Assembly (NCBI GenBank): GCA_948436975.1
Contig: CAOJJB010000014.1
Span: forward strand, 1 to 50,341
From: an uncultured Clostridium sp.
GTDB lineage: Bacteria > Bacillota > Clostridia > TANB77 > CAG-508
Length of the DNA: 50,341 nucleotides
Reading direction: 5' to 3'
The translations under genes and the position numbers were made by a program. Under the pieces are notes generated by a model, which was not told the DNA's origin, searched no databases, and saw nothing but the letters and a program-made list of their open reading frames with translations. This document shows positions 25,780-35,491 of this stretch, one piece after another; position 1 is the stretch's first letter; each line of letters starts with the position of its first letter.

Positions 25780-28700
25780 ATGAAAATGGATTTATCACAT
25801 TTTAAAAAAAATATAATTTCTTGGTATCCAATCAAATATAATCAATCAATTTTAGAAATTGGAAATGATAAACAAATAGTTTCAGAATTAGAGAAAGTAG
25901 CAAATGTTGTTTCAATTACACCAGAAATAATAGGTAGTTATAATACAGAAAAAAAATTTGATTTTGTAGTTTTAATTGGAACTTTAGAAAAATTAAGAAA
26001 TGAAAAAGATATTATAAAAGTATTAGAAGGATCAAAAAAATTTTTAAAAGAAGATGGAAAAATACTTTTAGCAATGCAAAATAAATTTGGAATGAAATAT
26101 TGGGCAGGAGAAAATGTAAATGAAAACCTAAAAGCATATTCTTCAATTATAAGTGCAGAAGGAAATATATTAGGTATAAATCAAATAGAAAATATTTTAA
26201 CAAGCTTAAAATTCAAATATAAATTTTACTATCCACTACCAGACTATAAATTAACAAATGTAATTTTCACAGATAATTTTATGCCAGATAATGAAAGTAT
26301 AGATGCAAGAGATTTAACATTTTGTGATAGTGAAAGTACATTAAATTTTTCTGAAAGAGATGCTTATAAACAAATATTAAGTAGTAATAAAGAACAATTT
26401 CGATTTTTCGCAAACTCGTTTTTTATAGAAATTTCACTAAAAGAAAATTTTGAGAATATAAATTTTGTAAGTTTTGGAATTACTCGTAAAGAACAATATC
26501 AAATAAAAACTATTATAAAAGACGATTTTGTATATAAATATCCAAATAATAAAAAAGCTATAGCACATATAGAACATGTATCAGATAATATAAACTCACT
26601 AAAAGAATGTAATATTGAAGTATTGGGAGAATATAAGGAAGATTGTATAAAAAGTGAATTTTTAAATCAGGCAAAATCTCTTGATAAAGTAATGATGGAG
26701 GTATATTATAAAAATGGATTAGAAGAATTAATACAAAAAATAGAAGAATTCAAAAAAGATATATTAGAAAAATTAGTAAGTGAAAAAATAGAAGGTAAAA
26801 ATGTTTTTAATAAGTATGAAATAAAAATACCAGTAAAATTAAAAGAGAAATTACATTTTGCAAAAAAAGGAATATTAGACTTAATTTTTCAAAATTGTCT
26901 AGTAAAAGAAAATAAGATTTATGCTTATGATCAAGAATGGTCAGAAGAAAATGTACCAATAGAATTTATATTATATAGAGCAATTATTTATTTTACAGAA
27001 TTAAGGAATAAAGAAAATATAGAAAAAATATTTGAATTATTAGGTTTAAGTGAATATATAGAATATTTTGAAATATTAGAAAACAAAATACAAGAAAAAA
27101 TTGTTGACCAAGATGTATGGAATTTACATTTAGAATGTGTTAGAGAAATTGGAAATACTAGAGAAATTTTATATAATTATAAAAATAAATTAAGTGATGC
27201 TAATGAACATATTGAAGATTTAGAAAAAAATGTAGAAGAATACAAGCAAGGAATACAAGATTTAACAAAACTTATAGAAAATAAAGATATAGAACTTGTT
27301 AATTATGCTAATCAAATAAGAGGAATATCAAATTCATTATCCTGGAGATTAACTAAACCACTAAGAATTATTGCATGGATGCTTAATCCAAAAAGTGGGG
27401 CAACTTTAGTAGATAGAATTTTACCACCAGGTGGAAAAAGAAGAATAGAATTTGATAGAAAACAAACAGAAAAAAAATATAATAAAAAAGTAAAAAATTA
27501 TTTTAAATTAACAGATTTAAAAACAGCAGAATATTGGAAAGGAATAGATCATAGAGAATATCTAAAATATGAAAAGGATTTAGAGAAAGAAAAAGAAAAT
27601 CAATATACAGATTATGAAAAATGGATTTTATCAAATACACCAAATAATTTAGAATTAGAAAAACAAGAGAAAACAATTTTTAGAAAAAGACCTAAAATAA
27701 GTATTGTAATACCACTTTATAATACAAATATAGAGTTTTTTAGAGAACTTTTATATACAATACATTGTCAAACATATTCAAATTGGGAACTTTGTTTAGC
27801 AGATGGAAGCGAAAAAGAACTTACAGAAATAAAAGAAATGTGTTCTAAAGATAAGAGAATAAAATATAAATTTTTGGGTGAGAACAAAGGAATTTCAGGT
27901 AATACAAATGCAGCAATAGAAATGGCAACAGGAAGTTATATTTCATTAGTAGATCATGATGATATGTTAAATAAAAGTGCATTATATGAGGTAGTAAAAG
28001 TTATAAATACTATAAAAGATGTAGATTTTATATATACAGATGAAGATAAATTTCATTTTATTGATGAATCAAGATTTGAACCACATTTTAAACCAGATTA
28101 TGCACCAGATACCTTAAGGGCAAATAACTATATTTGTCATTATAGTGTTTTCAAAAGAAGTTTATTAAAGAAAATAGGTGGTTTTAAATCAGAGTTTGAT
28201 GGGGCACAAGATTATGATATTATTTTAAGAGCAACAGAACAAGCTAAAAAAATAGTTCATATACCAAAAGTATTATATCATTGGAGAATTCATAAAAATT
28301 CTACAGCAATGACATCAGAGGCAAAACCATATGCAATACAAGCTGGAAAAAGAGCCATTGAAGAACATTTAACTAGGATAGGATTAAAAGGAAAAGTAAC
28401 AGAAGGTGTAAATTCAGGAACATATCAAATAGATTATGAAATAATAGGAAATCCTAAAGTTACTATTGTAATACCAAATAGAGATGAAATGAATACTTTA
28501 AAAATGTGTATAGATTCAATAGTAGAGAAAACAACTTATAAAAATTATGAAGTTGTTATTGTAGAAAATAATAGTAAGACAAAAGAAATTTTTAATTATT
28601 ATGAAGAAATAGTACAAAATCCAAAAATTAAAGTTTTAAATTATAATAAAAATTCAATTTTAACAATAGATGGTGAAAAGAAATTTGATAATAGAGATAG

Positions 28701-29349
28701 TTATAGAATAGGTTTTAACTATTCTAGAATAATAAATTATGGAGTAAAGAATACAGATGGAGAATTTATAGTTCAATTAAATAATGATACAGAAGTAATA
28801 ACAGAAAATTGGATAGAAAAAATGGTAGGATTTTGTCAAAGAGATGATGTTGGAGTAGTTGGAGCGAAACTTTATTATCCAGATGAAACAATACAACATG
28901 CAGGTATTATAGTAGGAGCAAGAACTGTTGCAGCACACGTATTCAGAGGAATAGCCAAAGAGGATCAAGGATATTTTGGAAGAGAAAACTTAATTCAAAA
29001 TATGAATGCAGTAACAGCAGCATGTATTATGACAAAAAGATCTATTTATGATAAAATTGGATATATGAATGAAAGTTTTGCGGTTGCATTTAATGATGTA
29101 GATTTTTGTTTAAGAATTAGAGATATGGGGAAGCTTGTAGTTTATAATCCTTTTGTAGAATTATGGCATTATGAATCTAAAAGCAGAGGAGATGATAACG
29201 CTCCAGATAAAATAGAGAGATTTCAGGAAGAGATAAATCTTTTCTTAAAAACATGGAAAGATAAATTAGATAAAGGTGATGAATATTATAATAAGAATTT
29301 TAGATTAGATTCAGATCAATATGAAATTAGAACAGATAAGATTGATTAA
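25780..29349 (+). CDS. Giant fusion: methyltransferase-like domain, coiled coil and two GT2 domains
   Basis: At 1189 aa this is the largest product in the window. The N-terminus (about 1-150) resembles a class I SAM methyltransferase (SILEIGND at 23-30, then FDFVVLIGTLEKL at 60-72 and a KFLKEDGKILLAMQNKFG segment), but the glycine-rich SAM loop is missing, so it may be inactive. An all-purpose middle region (about 150-465) follows, with YAYDQEWSEENVPIEFILYRA. A coiled coil comes next (about 470-515), then the linker SLSWRLTKPLR. The first GT2 domain begins at about 641 with ISIVIPLYNTN and contains LVDHDDM. The second begins at about 891 with VTIVIPNRDEM and contains LNNDTE. It probably makes a rhamnose-rich chain and may be a chain-terminating or length-controlling enzyme (inference). 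Confidence 0.85.
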   Translation: MKMDLSHFKKNIISWYPIKYNQSILEIGNDKQIVSELEKVANVVSITPEIIGSYNTEKKFDFVVLIGTLEKLRNEKDIIKVLEGSKKFLKEDGKILLAMQNKFGMKYWAGENVNENLKAYSSIISAEGNILGINQIENILTSLKFKYKFYYPLPDYKLTNVIFTDNFMPDNESIDARDLTFCDSESTLNFSERDAYKQILSSNKEQFRFFANSFFIEISLKENFENINFVSFGITRKEQYQIKTIIKDDFVYKYPNNKKAIAHIEHVSDNINSLKECNIEVLGEYKEDCIKSEFLNQAKSLDKVMMEVYYKNGLEELIQKIEEFKKDILEKLVSEKIEGKNVFNKYEIKIPVKLKEKLHFAKKGILDLIFQNCLVKENKIYAYDQEWSEENVPIEFILYRAIIYFTELRNKENIEKIFELLGLSEYIEYFEILENKIQEKIVDQDVWNLHLECVREIGNTREILYNYKNKLSDANEHIEDLEKNVEEYKQGIQDLTKLIENKDIELVNYANQIRGISNSLSWRLTKPLRIIAWMLNPKSGATLVDRILPPGGKRRIEFDRKQTEKKYNKKVKNYFKLTDLKTAEYWKGIDHREYLKYEKDLEKEKENQYTDYEKWILSNTPNNLELEKQEKTIFRKRPKISIVIPLYNTNIEFFRELLYTIHCQTYSNWELCLADGSEKELTEIKEMCSKDKRIKYKFLGENKGISGNTNAAIEMATGSYISLVDHDDMLNKSALYEVVKVINTIKDVDFIYTDEDKFHFIDESRFEPHFKPDYAPDTLRANNYICHYSVFKRSLLKKIGGFKSEFDGAQDYDIILRATEQAKKIVHIPKVLYHWRIHKNSTAMTSEAKPYAIQAGKRAIEEHLTRIGLKGKVTEGVNSGTYQIDYEIIGNPKVTIVIPNRDEMNTLKMCIDSIVEKTTYKNYEVVIVENNSKTKEIFNYYEEIVQNPKIKVLNYNKNSILTIDGEKKFDNRDSYRIGFNYSRIINYGVKNTDGEFIVQLNNDTEVITENWIEKMVGFCQRDDVGVVGAKLYYPDETIQHAGIIVGARTVAAHVFRGIAKEDQGYFGRENLIQNMNAVTAACIMTKRSIYDKIGYMNESFAVAFNDVDFCLRIRDMGKLVVYNPFVELWHYESKSRGDDNAPDKIERFQEEINLFLKTWKDKLDKGDEYYNKNFRLDSDQYEIRTDKID

Positions 29350-29384
29350 AATGTATAAGTTATTGTAAATGAAAGGAAAATAAA

Positions 29385-31220
29385 ATGAACATTATAAAAC
29401 ATAGAATTAATCAAATTAAATTTTATATTGGAAAATATGGTTTTATAAAAACACTAAAAAAATGTATAAAAACTATACTAAGAAAAATTATAAGATTTTT
29501 AAAAGGTGAAAAAGATTTACAATATGGTGATTATGGTGGATGGATAAAATATAATGAACTAAAAGATGCTGACTTAAAATTACAAATGAAAAAACAATTT
29601 AAAAATTCGCCTAAAATTAGTGTAATAGTTCCAATGTACAAAACAAAAGAGAAATTTTTCAAGGATTTAGTAAAATGTATGATAAATCAAACATATTCAA
29701 ATTGGGAACTTTGTCTAGCAGATGGAAGTCCAGAACCAAACGAAAATTTGAAAAAATATTATGAACAAGATGAAAGAATTAAATATAAATTTTTAGGTGA
29801 AAATAAAGGAATTGCTGGAAACACTAATTCAGCAATAGAAATGACAACAGGTGAATATATAGCACTTTTAGATCATGATGATATATTAGCAGATTATGCA
29901 TTATTTGAAGTAATAAATTGTATAAATAAATATCCAAATGCAGAATTTATATATTCAGATGAAGACAAAATTGATGAAAATGATAATAGATATGATGCAT
30001 ATTTTAAACCAGATTTTGCACCAGATACATTAAGATGCCAAAATTATATATGTCATTTTAGTATTTTCAAAAAAGAATTAATGGATAAATTACAAGGATT
30101 TAAAGTAGATTATGATGGAGCACAAGATTATGATATTTTCTTAAGAATGTCAGAATTAACAAAAACAGAAAACATAAAACATATTCCAAAGATTTTATAT
30201 CATTGGAGAGTACATAGTGAATCAACAGCTAAATTGAATAGTAATGCAAAGAATTATGCATTTGAAGCTGGGAAAAAAGCAATAGAAGACCATTTAAAAA
30301 GAATTGGATTAGAAGGTACTGTATCAGAAGGATGTATAGAAGGAATTTATAGAATAGATTACAAAGTAAAAGGAGAACCAAAAGTATCAATAGTAATACC
30401 AAATAAAGATGGAAGAGATATTCTAAAAGTTTGTGTAGATTCTATTTTAGAAAAAACAACTTATAAAAATTATGAAATTGTTATAGTAGAAAATAATAGT
30501 GAAACAGAAGAAATATTTGAATATTATAAACAAATAGAGCAAAATGAAAAAATAAAAGTAGTCAAATACCCAAATAAAGGTTTTAACTATTCAGCAATTA
30601 TAAATTATGGAGTAAAAGAATCAGAAGGAGAATATATAGTACAGCTAAATAATGACACAGAATTAATAACACAAAATTGGCTTGAAATAATGCTAGGATT
30701 TGTACAAAGAGAAGATGTAGGAGCTGTTGGAGTAAAATTATATTTTCCAGACGAAACAATTCAACATGCAGGAATAATAGTAGGAATAGGAGGAATAGCA
30801 GGAAACAGATTTAAAAGTATACCAAAAGATGGACATGGATATTTTGCAAAAGAAAGTATGATAGAAAATTTAAGTGCAGTAACGGCAGCATGTATAATAA
30901 CACCAAAATCAATATATGAAGAAGTAGGGTGGATGGACGAAAAATTAGCAGTAGCTTTCAATGACGTAGATTTTTGTTTAAAAATAAGAGAAAAAGGATA
31001 TTTGGTAGTATATAACCCATTTATAGAATTTTGGCATTATGAATCAAAATCAAGAGGTCAAGAAAATACACCAGCAAAAATTAAAAGATTTCAAGGAGAA
31101 ATTAGTACCTTTGAACAAAGATGGGGAGAAATATTAGAACAAGGAGATCCATATTATAATATTAACCTAAGCTTAGATACAGAAGTATATCACATGAAAA
31201 ACATAAAAGTTTCATATTAA
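29385..31220 (+). CDS. Tandem GT2-GT2 glycosyltransferase, 611 aa
   Basis: Two GT-A domains in one polypeptide after a basic N-terminal helix region. Domain one (about 79-300) has ISVIVPMYKTKEKFF, QTYSNWELCLADGS and ALLDHDD. Domain two (about 335-570) has VSIVIPNKDG, YEIVIVENNS, IVQLNNDTELI, TIQHAGIIVG and AFNDVDFCLKIREKG. It is clearly a paralogue of the C-terminal half of the 1189-aa protein just upstream and of the frameshifted gene just downstream. Such double GT2 enzymes in ABC-dependent loci often act like RgpF-type rhamnosyltransferases. The specific linkage cannot be read here. Confidence 0.88.
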   Translation: MNIIKHRINQIKFYIGKYGFIKTLKKCIKTILRKIIRFLKGEKDLQYGDYGGWIKYNELKDADLKLQMKKQFKNSPKISVIVPMYKTKEKFFKDLVKCMINQTYSNWELCLADGSPEPNENLKKYYEQDERIKYKFLGENKGIAGNTNSAIEMTTGEYIALLDHDDILADYALFEVINCINKYPNAEFIYSDEDKIDENDNRYDAYFKPDFAPDTLRCQNYICHFSIFKKELMDKLQGFKVDYDGAQDYDIFLRMSELTKTENIKHIPKILYHWRVHSESTAKLNSNAKNYAFEAGKKAIEDHLKRIGLEGTVSEGCIEGIYRIDYKVKGEPKVSIVIPNKDGRDILKVCVDSILEKTTYKNYEIVIVENNSETEEIFEYYKQIEQNEKIKVVKYPNKGFNYSAIINYGVKESEGEYIVQLNNDTELITQNWLEIMLGFVQREDVGAVGVKLYFPDETIQHAGIIVGIGGIAGNRFKSIPKDGHGYFAKESMIENLSAVTAACIITPKSIYEEVGWMDEKLAVAFNDVDFCLKIREKGYLVVYNPFIEFWHYESKSRGQENTPAKIKRFQGEISTFEQRWGEILEQGDPYYNINLSLDTEVYHMKNIKVSY

Positions 31221-31291
31221 TGTCGAATTTTAGTTACTACAGCCTAAATATAGAATAAAGTATTATAAGTTATAGAAAGTGATGGAAATTA

Positions 31292-32695
31292 ATGAATATA
31301 AAAAATAATTTTAGAAAAGTAATATATTATTTTAAAAGATATGGAATTATAGAAACAATAAAGAAAATTTTTAAAAAGATATTACATATAAAAGAAATTA
31401 GAAGAACAAACCAAGAACAATATGAGATTTGGATGAAAAATAATCTTCCAATAGCAAAAGACTTTGAATTTCAAGAAAATATAAAATTCCAATATGAACC
31501 TAAAATAAGTATTGTAGTTCCAATGTATAATACAAATGAAATTTTTTTAAAAGAATTAATTCAATCACTACAAACTCAAACATATTCAAACTGGGAACTA
31601 CTTTTAGCTGATGGCAGTGAAAACTATAATGAAAATTTAAAACAATATTATGAAAATGATGAAAGAATAAAATATAAATTTTTAGATTGTAATAAAGGAA
31701 TTTCAGAAAACACAAATGAAGCTATAAAACAATCAACAGGGGAATTTATTGCATTTTTAGATCATGATGATTTATTACCAAAAGATGCATTATATGAAAT
31801 AGTAAAGATTATAAATGAAAATAATGAAGTAGATTTTATTTATACAGATGAAGATAAAATAGATGAAGATAGAGAAAGGTTTGAACCTTATTTTAAACCA
31901 AATTATTCACCAGAAACTTTAGAGTGTAATAACTACATAACACATTTTGTAATTGTAAAAAGAGAATTATTAAACGAAGTCGGACTATTAGAAACTAAAT
32001 TTAATGGAGCACAAGATTTTGATTTTATATTAAGGGCAACAGAAAAAGCCAAACAAATTATACATATACCTAAAATTTTATATCATTGGAGGGCACATAG
32101 AAACTCAACAGCAGATACAGCAGATGCTAAAACATATGCTTATGAAATAGGATTAGAAGTAATAAAAGAACATTTAGAAAGAACAAAAAAAGCTGGAAAA
32201 GTAGAGTATGGACAAGATGTTCCAGGAATTTATAAAATAAAATATGATGTAATAGGAAGTCCTAAAGTATCAATACTTATACCTAATAAAGATCATATAG
32301 ACTTACTTAAAAATTGTATTAATTCTATAGTAAAACTTACCACATATGAAAATTATGAAATAGTAATTATTGAAAACAATAGTGAAAAACAAGAAACGTT
32401 TGAATATTATAAAAAGATTGTAAAAAATGATAAAATAAAAGTATTAAATTACAATAAAAATACATTATTAACTAATTTAGGACAAAAGGAAGTATTAAAT
32501 AAAATTAACTTAGTTGATGAAAATGAATTTAATTATTCTAGTTTGATAAATTTTGGTGTAAAAAATGTTGATGGAGAATATATTTTACAATTAAATAATG
32601 ATACCAAATTACTAACAAAAGATTGGTTAGAACTTTTTATAGGATATGGACAGAATAAAGAAATAGGTGCTTGTCGGAGCAAGACTATATTTTGA
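31292..32695 (+). pseudogene. 5' part of a frameshifted tandem GT2-GT2 glycosyltransferase
   Basis: The first 467 residues hold a complete first GT2 domain (ISIVVPMYNTN, QTYSNWELLLADGS, AFLDHDD) and about half of the second (VSILIPNKDH, LQLNNDT). The frame then ends in GACRSKTIF and stop at 32693-32695. One extra T in the TT at 32671-32672 explains this: removing it gives GAVGARLYFEDKSIQHAG, which matches the paralogues upstream. The intact gene would run 31292-33158 and encode about 621 aa, the size of the 611-aa neighbour. It may be a real mutation, phase variation or a sequencing error. Confidence 0.85.
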
Positions 32696-33158
32696 AGATA
32701 AATCAATACAACATGCTGGAATAATAATAGGAATTGATGGAATAGCAGGAAACGCATTAGTAAATTTACCATATGGAAAACATGCATATTTTGGAAGAGA
32801 AGCAGCAACAAGAAATACATCAGCAGTTACAGGAGCATGTTTGTTTTGTAGAAAAGAACTTTATGAAGAAGTTGGATATATGAATGAAGATAAATTTAAA
32901 GTTGCATTTAATGATGTAGATTTTTGTTTGAAGTTATTAGAAAAAGGATATAGGAATATATATAATCCTTACATAGAATTAATGCACTTTGAATCAAAAA
33001 CAAGAGGATATGAATATTCAAAAGAAAAAGAAGAAAGATTTAATAATGAAGCAAATAATTTTAAAGAAGAGTGGAAAGATTTTTTAAAACAAGGAGATCC
33101 ATACTATAATAAAAACTTTACTAGAAAAACATGTAATTTTGATATAGTAACAGAATAA
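32667..33158 (+). pseudogene. 3' part of the frameshifted GT2-GT2 glycosyltransferase
   Basis: The rest of the second GT2 domain lies in the next frame: VGARLYFEDKSIQHAGIIIG, SAVTGACLFCRKELYEEVGY, KVAFNDVDFCLKLLEKGY and the closing LMHFESKTRGYEYS. A GTG at 32667 is the only start upstream, has no ribosome binding site and is not a natural beginning. This part should be read together with 31292-32695 as one broken gene. Confidence 0.85.
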
Positions 33159-33251
33159 CTAAATTAATTATGCTGAGATATAATTATTGCATTATTATAA
33201 ATATATTTGACTATTTATTAATTACTAAAATAAATGTTGGAGGATATAAAT

Positions 33252-33767
33252 ATGTTAGCACAAATAATAGGACTAATAGCTTCTATAATGATGATTACAT
33301 CTATTCAAGTAAAAGACAAAAAGAACTTGTATTTAATATTAAATTTATTTGCAAAAATATTTTATGGAATTAATTTTATTTTATTAAGTGCTTATTCAGC
33401 AACTGTAACACAAATAATAGGATTAATTATAACAATAGTAGCTTATATATATGCTAGAAAAAATTTAAATGTTCCTAGGTGGTTGACTATTATATTTATT
33501 ATAGTAACTATAATTGGAGGAATATTTACATATAACAATATATACAGTTTTATGGCAATTGGTTGTGGAATTACATATGCACTAATAATGACTTCAAAAA
33601 ATATGAGAAATATAAGAAAACTAAATATTATACAATCATTATTGTGGACAATATATGATTTATTAGTAAAAGCATATACAGCTTCAATATCTTCAGCTTT
33701 TGTATTTATTTCTACTTTAATTGCAATACTTAGATATGATATATTAAACAAAAAAGAAGAACAATAA
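33252..33767 (+). CDS. YgjV-family inner membrane protein
   Basis: A 171-aa protein that is almost all hydrophobic, with about six short transmembrane segments. The pattern QIIGLIASIMMITSIQVKDKKNL, followed by LNLFAKIFYGINFILLSAYSATVTQIIG and an Arg-containing YARKN, matches the YgjV (Imp-YgjV) family of bacterial membrane proteins of unknown function. ATG 33252 is chosen because GGAGG lies 10 nt upstream; an in-frame ATG at 33234 overlaps that site. It opens the third part of the locus and is followed by a GtrA-like gene 17 nt later. Confidence 0.75.
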   Translation: MLAQIIGLIASIMMITSIQVKDKKNLYLILNLFAKIFYGINFILLSAYSATVTQIIGLIITIVAYIYARKNLNVPRWLTIIFIIVTIIGGIFTYNNIYSFMAIGCGITYALIMTSKNMRNIRKLNIIQSLLWTIYDLLVKAYTASISSAFVFISTLIAILRYDILNKKEEQ

Positions 33768-33784
33768 ATGGAGGAAAAATTAGA

Positions 33785-34345
33785 ATGCAAGATGGAAAAA
33801 AGAATATAACTTTAAGAGTATTTGAAGCACTTGAAAGTTTTGGATTATGGATTTTAGAAAAAATTTATTTAAAAAAATTAGCAGATTTGTATAGAAATCA
33901 TTTAGAAGGAATGAGATATTTAATTTGTGGCGGATTATCAACTTTGGTAAACATAGTAGCTTATGCATTAGGAGCATATATATTTTTTATGGCAATACCA
34001 GAGAGAATAGTTAAACTTACTATTATAGGTAACTTATCTTTATCTTTTTCTTTAAGAGTTACAATAAGTGATACTTTTGCATTTATTGTTGCATTAATTT
34101 TTGCGTATTGGGTAAATAAAACAATAGTATTTGATAGTAAATGCAAAAATGTTAAAGCATTAGCAAAAGAGATCTTTTCTTTTACATCATGTAGAATTTT
34201 TACACAAATTATAAGTTTAGGAATGATGAATTTTGCTGTAGTTATACATATGAATGAAATTATTATGAAAATAATTGCTAATATAGTTGTTATTATTTTG
34301 AATTTTATTTTAAGTAAATTGATAATTTTTAAGAAAGTTAATTAA
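33785..34345 (+). CDS. GtrA-family membrane protein
   Basis: A 186-aa protein with four hydrophobic helices after a soluble N-terminal stretch. Landmarks are GMRYLICGGLSTLVNIVAYALGAY (the typical GtrA first helix), FAFIVALIFAYWVNKTIVFDSK, SFTSCRIFTQIISLGMM and a final NFILSKLIIFKK. GtrA proteins are proposed to flip polyprenyl-phosphate-linked monosaccharides or to help their transfer. The next gene is a GtrB-like polyprenyl-phosphate glycosyltransferase, and large GT-C-like proteins follow, which together make a three-component side-group addition system plausible. A GGAGG site lies 10 nt before the ATG. Confidence 0.85.
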   Translation: MQDGKKNITLRVFEALESFGLWILEKIYLKKLADLYRNHLEGMRYLICGGLSTLVNIVAYALGAYIFFMAIPERIVKLTIIGNLSLSFSLRVTISDTFAFIVALIFAYWVNKTIVFDSKCKNVKALAKEIFSFTSCRIFTQIISLGMMNFAVVIHMNEIIMKIIANIVVIILNFILSKLIIFKKVN

Positions 34346-34550
34346 AAATAGAAAAATAAGTTAAAGAAGATATTTATAAAATACTTTTTTGCTTATTATT
34401 TTTTTGTGTTTGTATATATTTTATAATGAAAAAGAAAAAGATATAAAAAGACAAATAAAATTAAAAAATCTTAAAATATGCTACACAAAAATAAAAAAAT
34501 ATGATAGAATAAACACAAAAAAATGAGAAATTGAAAGGAAATAGAAAAAA

Positions 34551-35489
34551 ATGGACAAAATAGCTGTTTTAATACCTTGTTATAATGAAGCAAAAACAGT
34601 AAAAAAAGTAGTAGAAGACTTTAAAAGAGAATTACCAGAAGCAACAATATATGTATATGACAATAACTCAAAAGATGGAACAGATAAAATTGCAAAAGAA
34701 GCAGGAGCAATAGTTAGATATGAAACAAGACAAGGAAAAGGAAATGTTATAAGAACTATGTTCAGAGAAATAGATGCTGAAAGCTACATAATGGTTGATG
34801 GAGATGATACTTATCCAGCAGAAAGCGCAAAAGAGATGGTAAAAGCAGTTTTAGAAGAAGATGTAGATATGGTAATAGGTGATAGACTATCATCAACATA
34901 TTTTACAGAAAACAAAAGACCATTTCATAATATAGGAAATGTAACAGTAAGAGCATTAATAAATAGAATATATAAAAGTGATATAAGAGATGTAATGACA
35001 GGACTTAGAGCATTTAGCTATAAATTTGTAAAAACATTTCCTGTTATGTCAAAAGGATTTGAATTAGAAACAGAAATGACAATACATTGTTTAGATAAAA
35101 ATATGAAAACTAAAAATGTAATCATAGAATATAGAGATAGACCAATAGATAGTCCATCAAAACTTAATACTATACCAGATGGAATAAAAGTTATGAAAAC
35201 AATATTTGGATTTTATAAAAATTATAAACCAATGGCATTTTTTACATTATTTGCTTTTATATTGGGCATTATAGGGTTAGTATTTTTTATACCAGTATTT
35301 GTAGACTTTTTGCACAGAGGAGTAGTAAAAATTCCTACACTTGTAGTATCTGTATTATTTTTCTTATTTGCAGTACAAGCATTTTTTGCTGGAATGATTT
35401 TAGATAATATTATAAAAAACTCAAAGCAGACATTTGAAATGAGATTAATAGATTGTGAAAGAGAATTAAAAGACAGAAAGGAAAAATAG
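34551..35489 (+). CDS. GtrB/DPM-like polyprenyl-phosphate glycosyltransferase (GT2 with two C-terminal TM helices)
   Basis: The catalytic GT-A domain (about 1-225) has AVLIPCYNEAKTVKKVVEDF, VYDNNSKDGTD, RQGKGNVIRTMF, VDGDDTYP (about 82-90, metal site) and IGDRLSS. MTGLRAFSYKFVKTFP and a final GFELETEMTIH are standard for the polyprenol-phosphate-sugar synthase branch. Two hydrophobic helices follow (about 230-252 and 262-286). Such enzymes make undecaprenyl-phosphate-linked sugars for transfer outside the cell. It is downstream of the GtrA gene, with a 205-nt gap that holds no gene I can support and only weak -10-like sequences. Confidence 0.88.
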   Translation: MDKIAVLIPCYNEAKTVKKVVEDFKRELPEATIYVYDNNSKDGTDKIAKEAGAIVRYETRQGKGNVIRTMFREIDAESYIMVDGDDTYPAESAKEMVKAVLEEDVDMVIGDRLSSTYFTENKRPFHNIGNVTVRALINRIYKSDIRDVMTGLRAFSYKFVKTFPVMSKGFELETEMTIHCLDKNMKTKNVIIEYRDRPIDSPSKLNTIPDGIKVMKTIFGFYKNYKPMAFFTLFAFILGIIGLVFFIPVFVDFLHRGVVKIPTLVVSVLFFLFAVQAFFAGMILDNIIKNSKQTFEMRLIDCERELKDRKEK

Positions 35490-35491
35490 AA

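Noticed and set aside
33170-33373. Plus-strand frame overlapping the YgjV-like gene
   Set aside because: It is out of frame with a well-supported membrane protein, with no ribosome binding site and an Asn/Ile/Tyr-rich low-complexity product.
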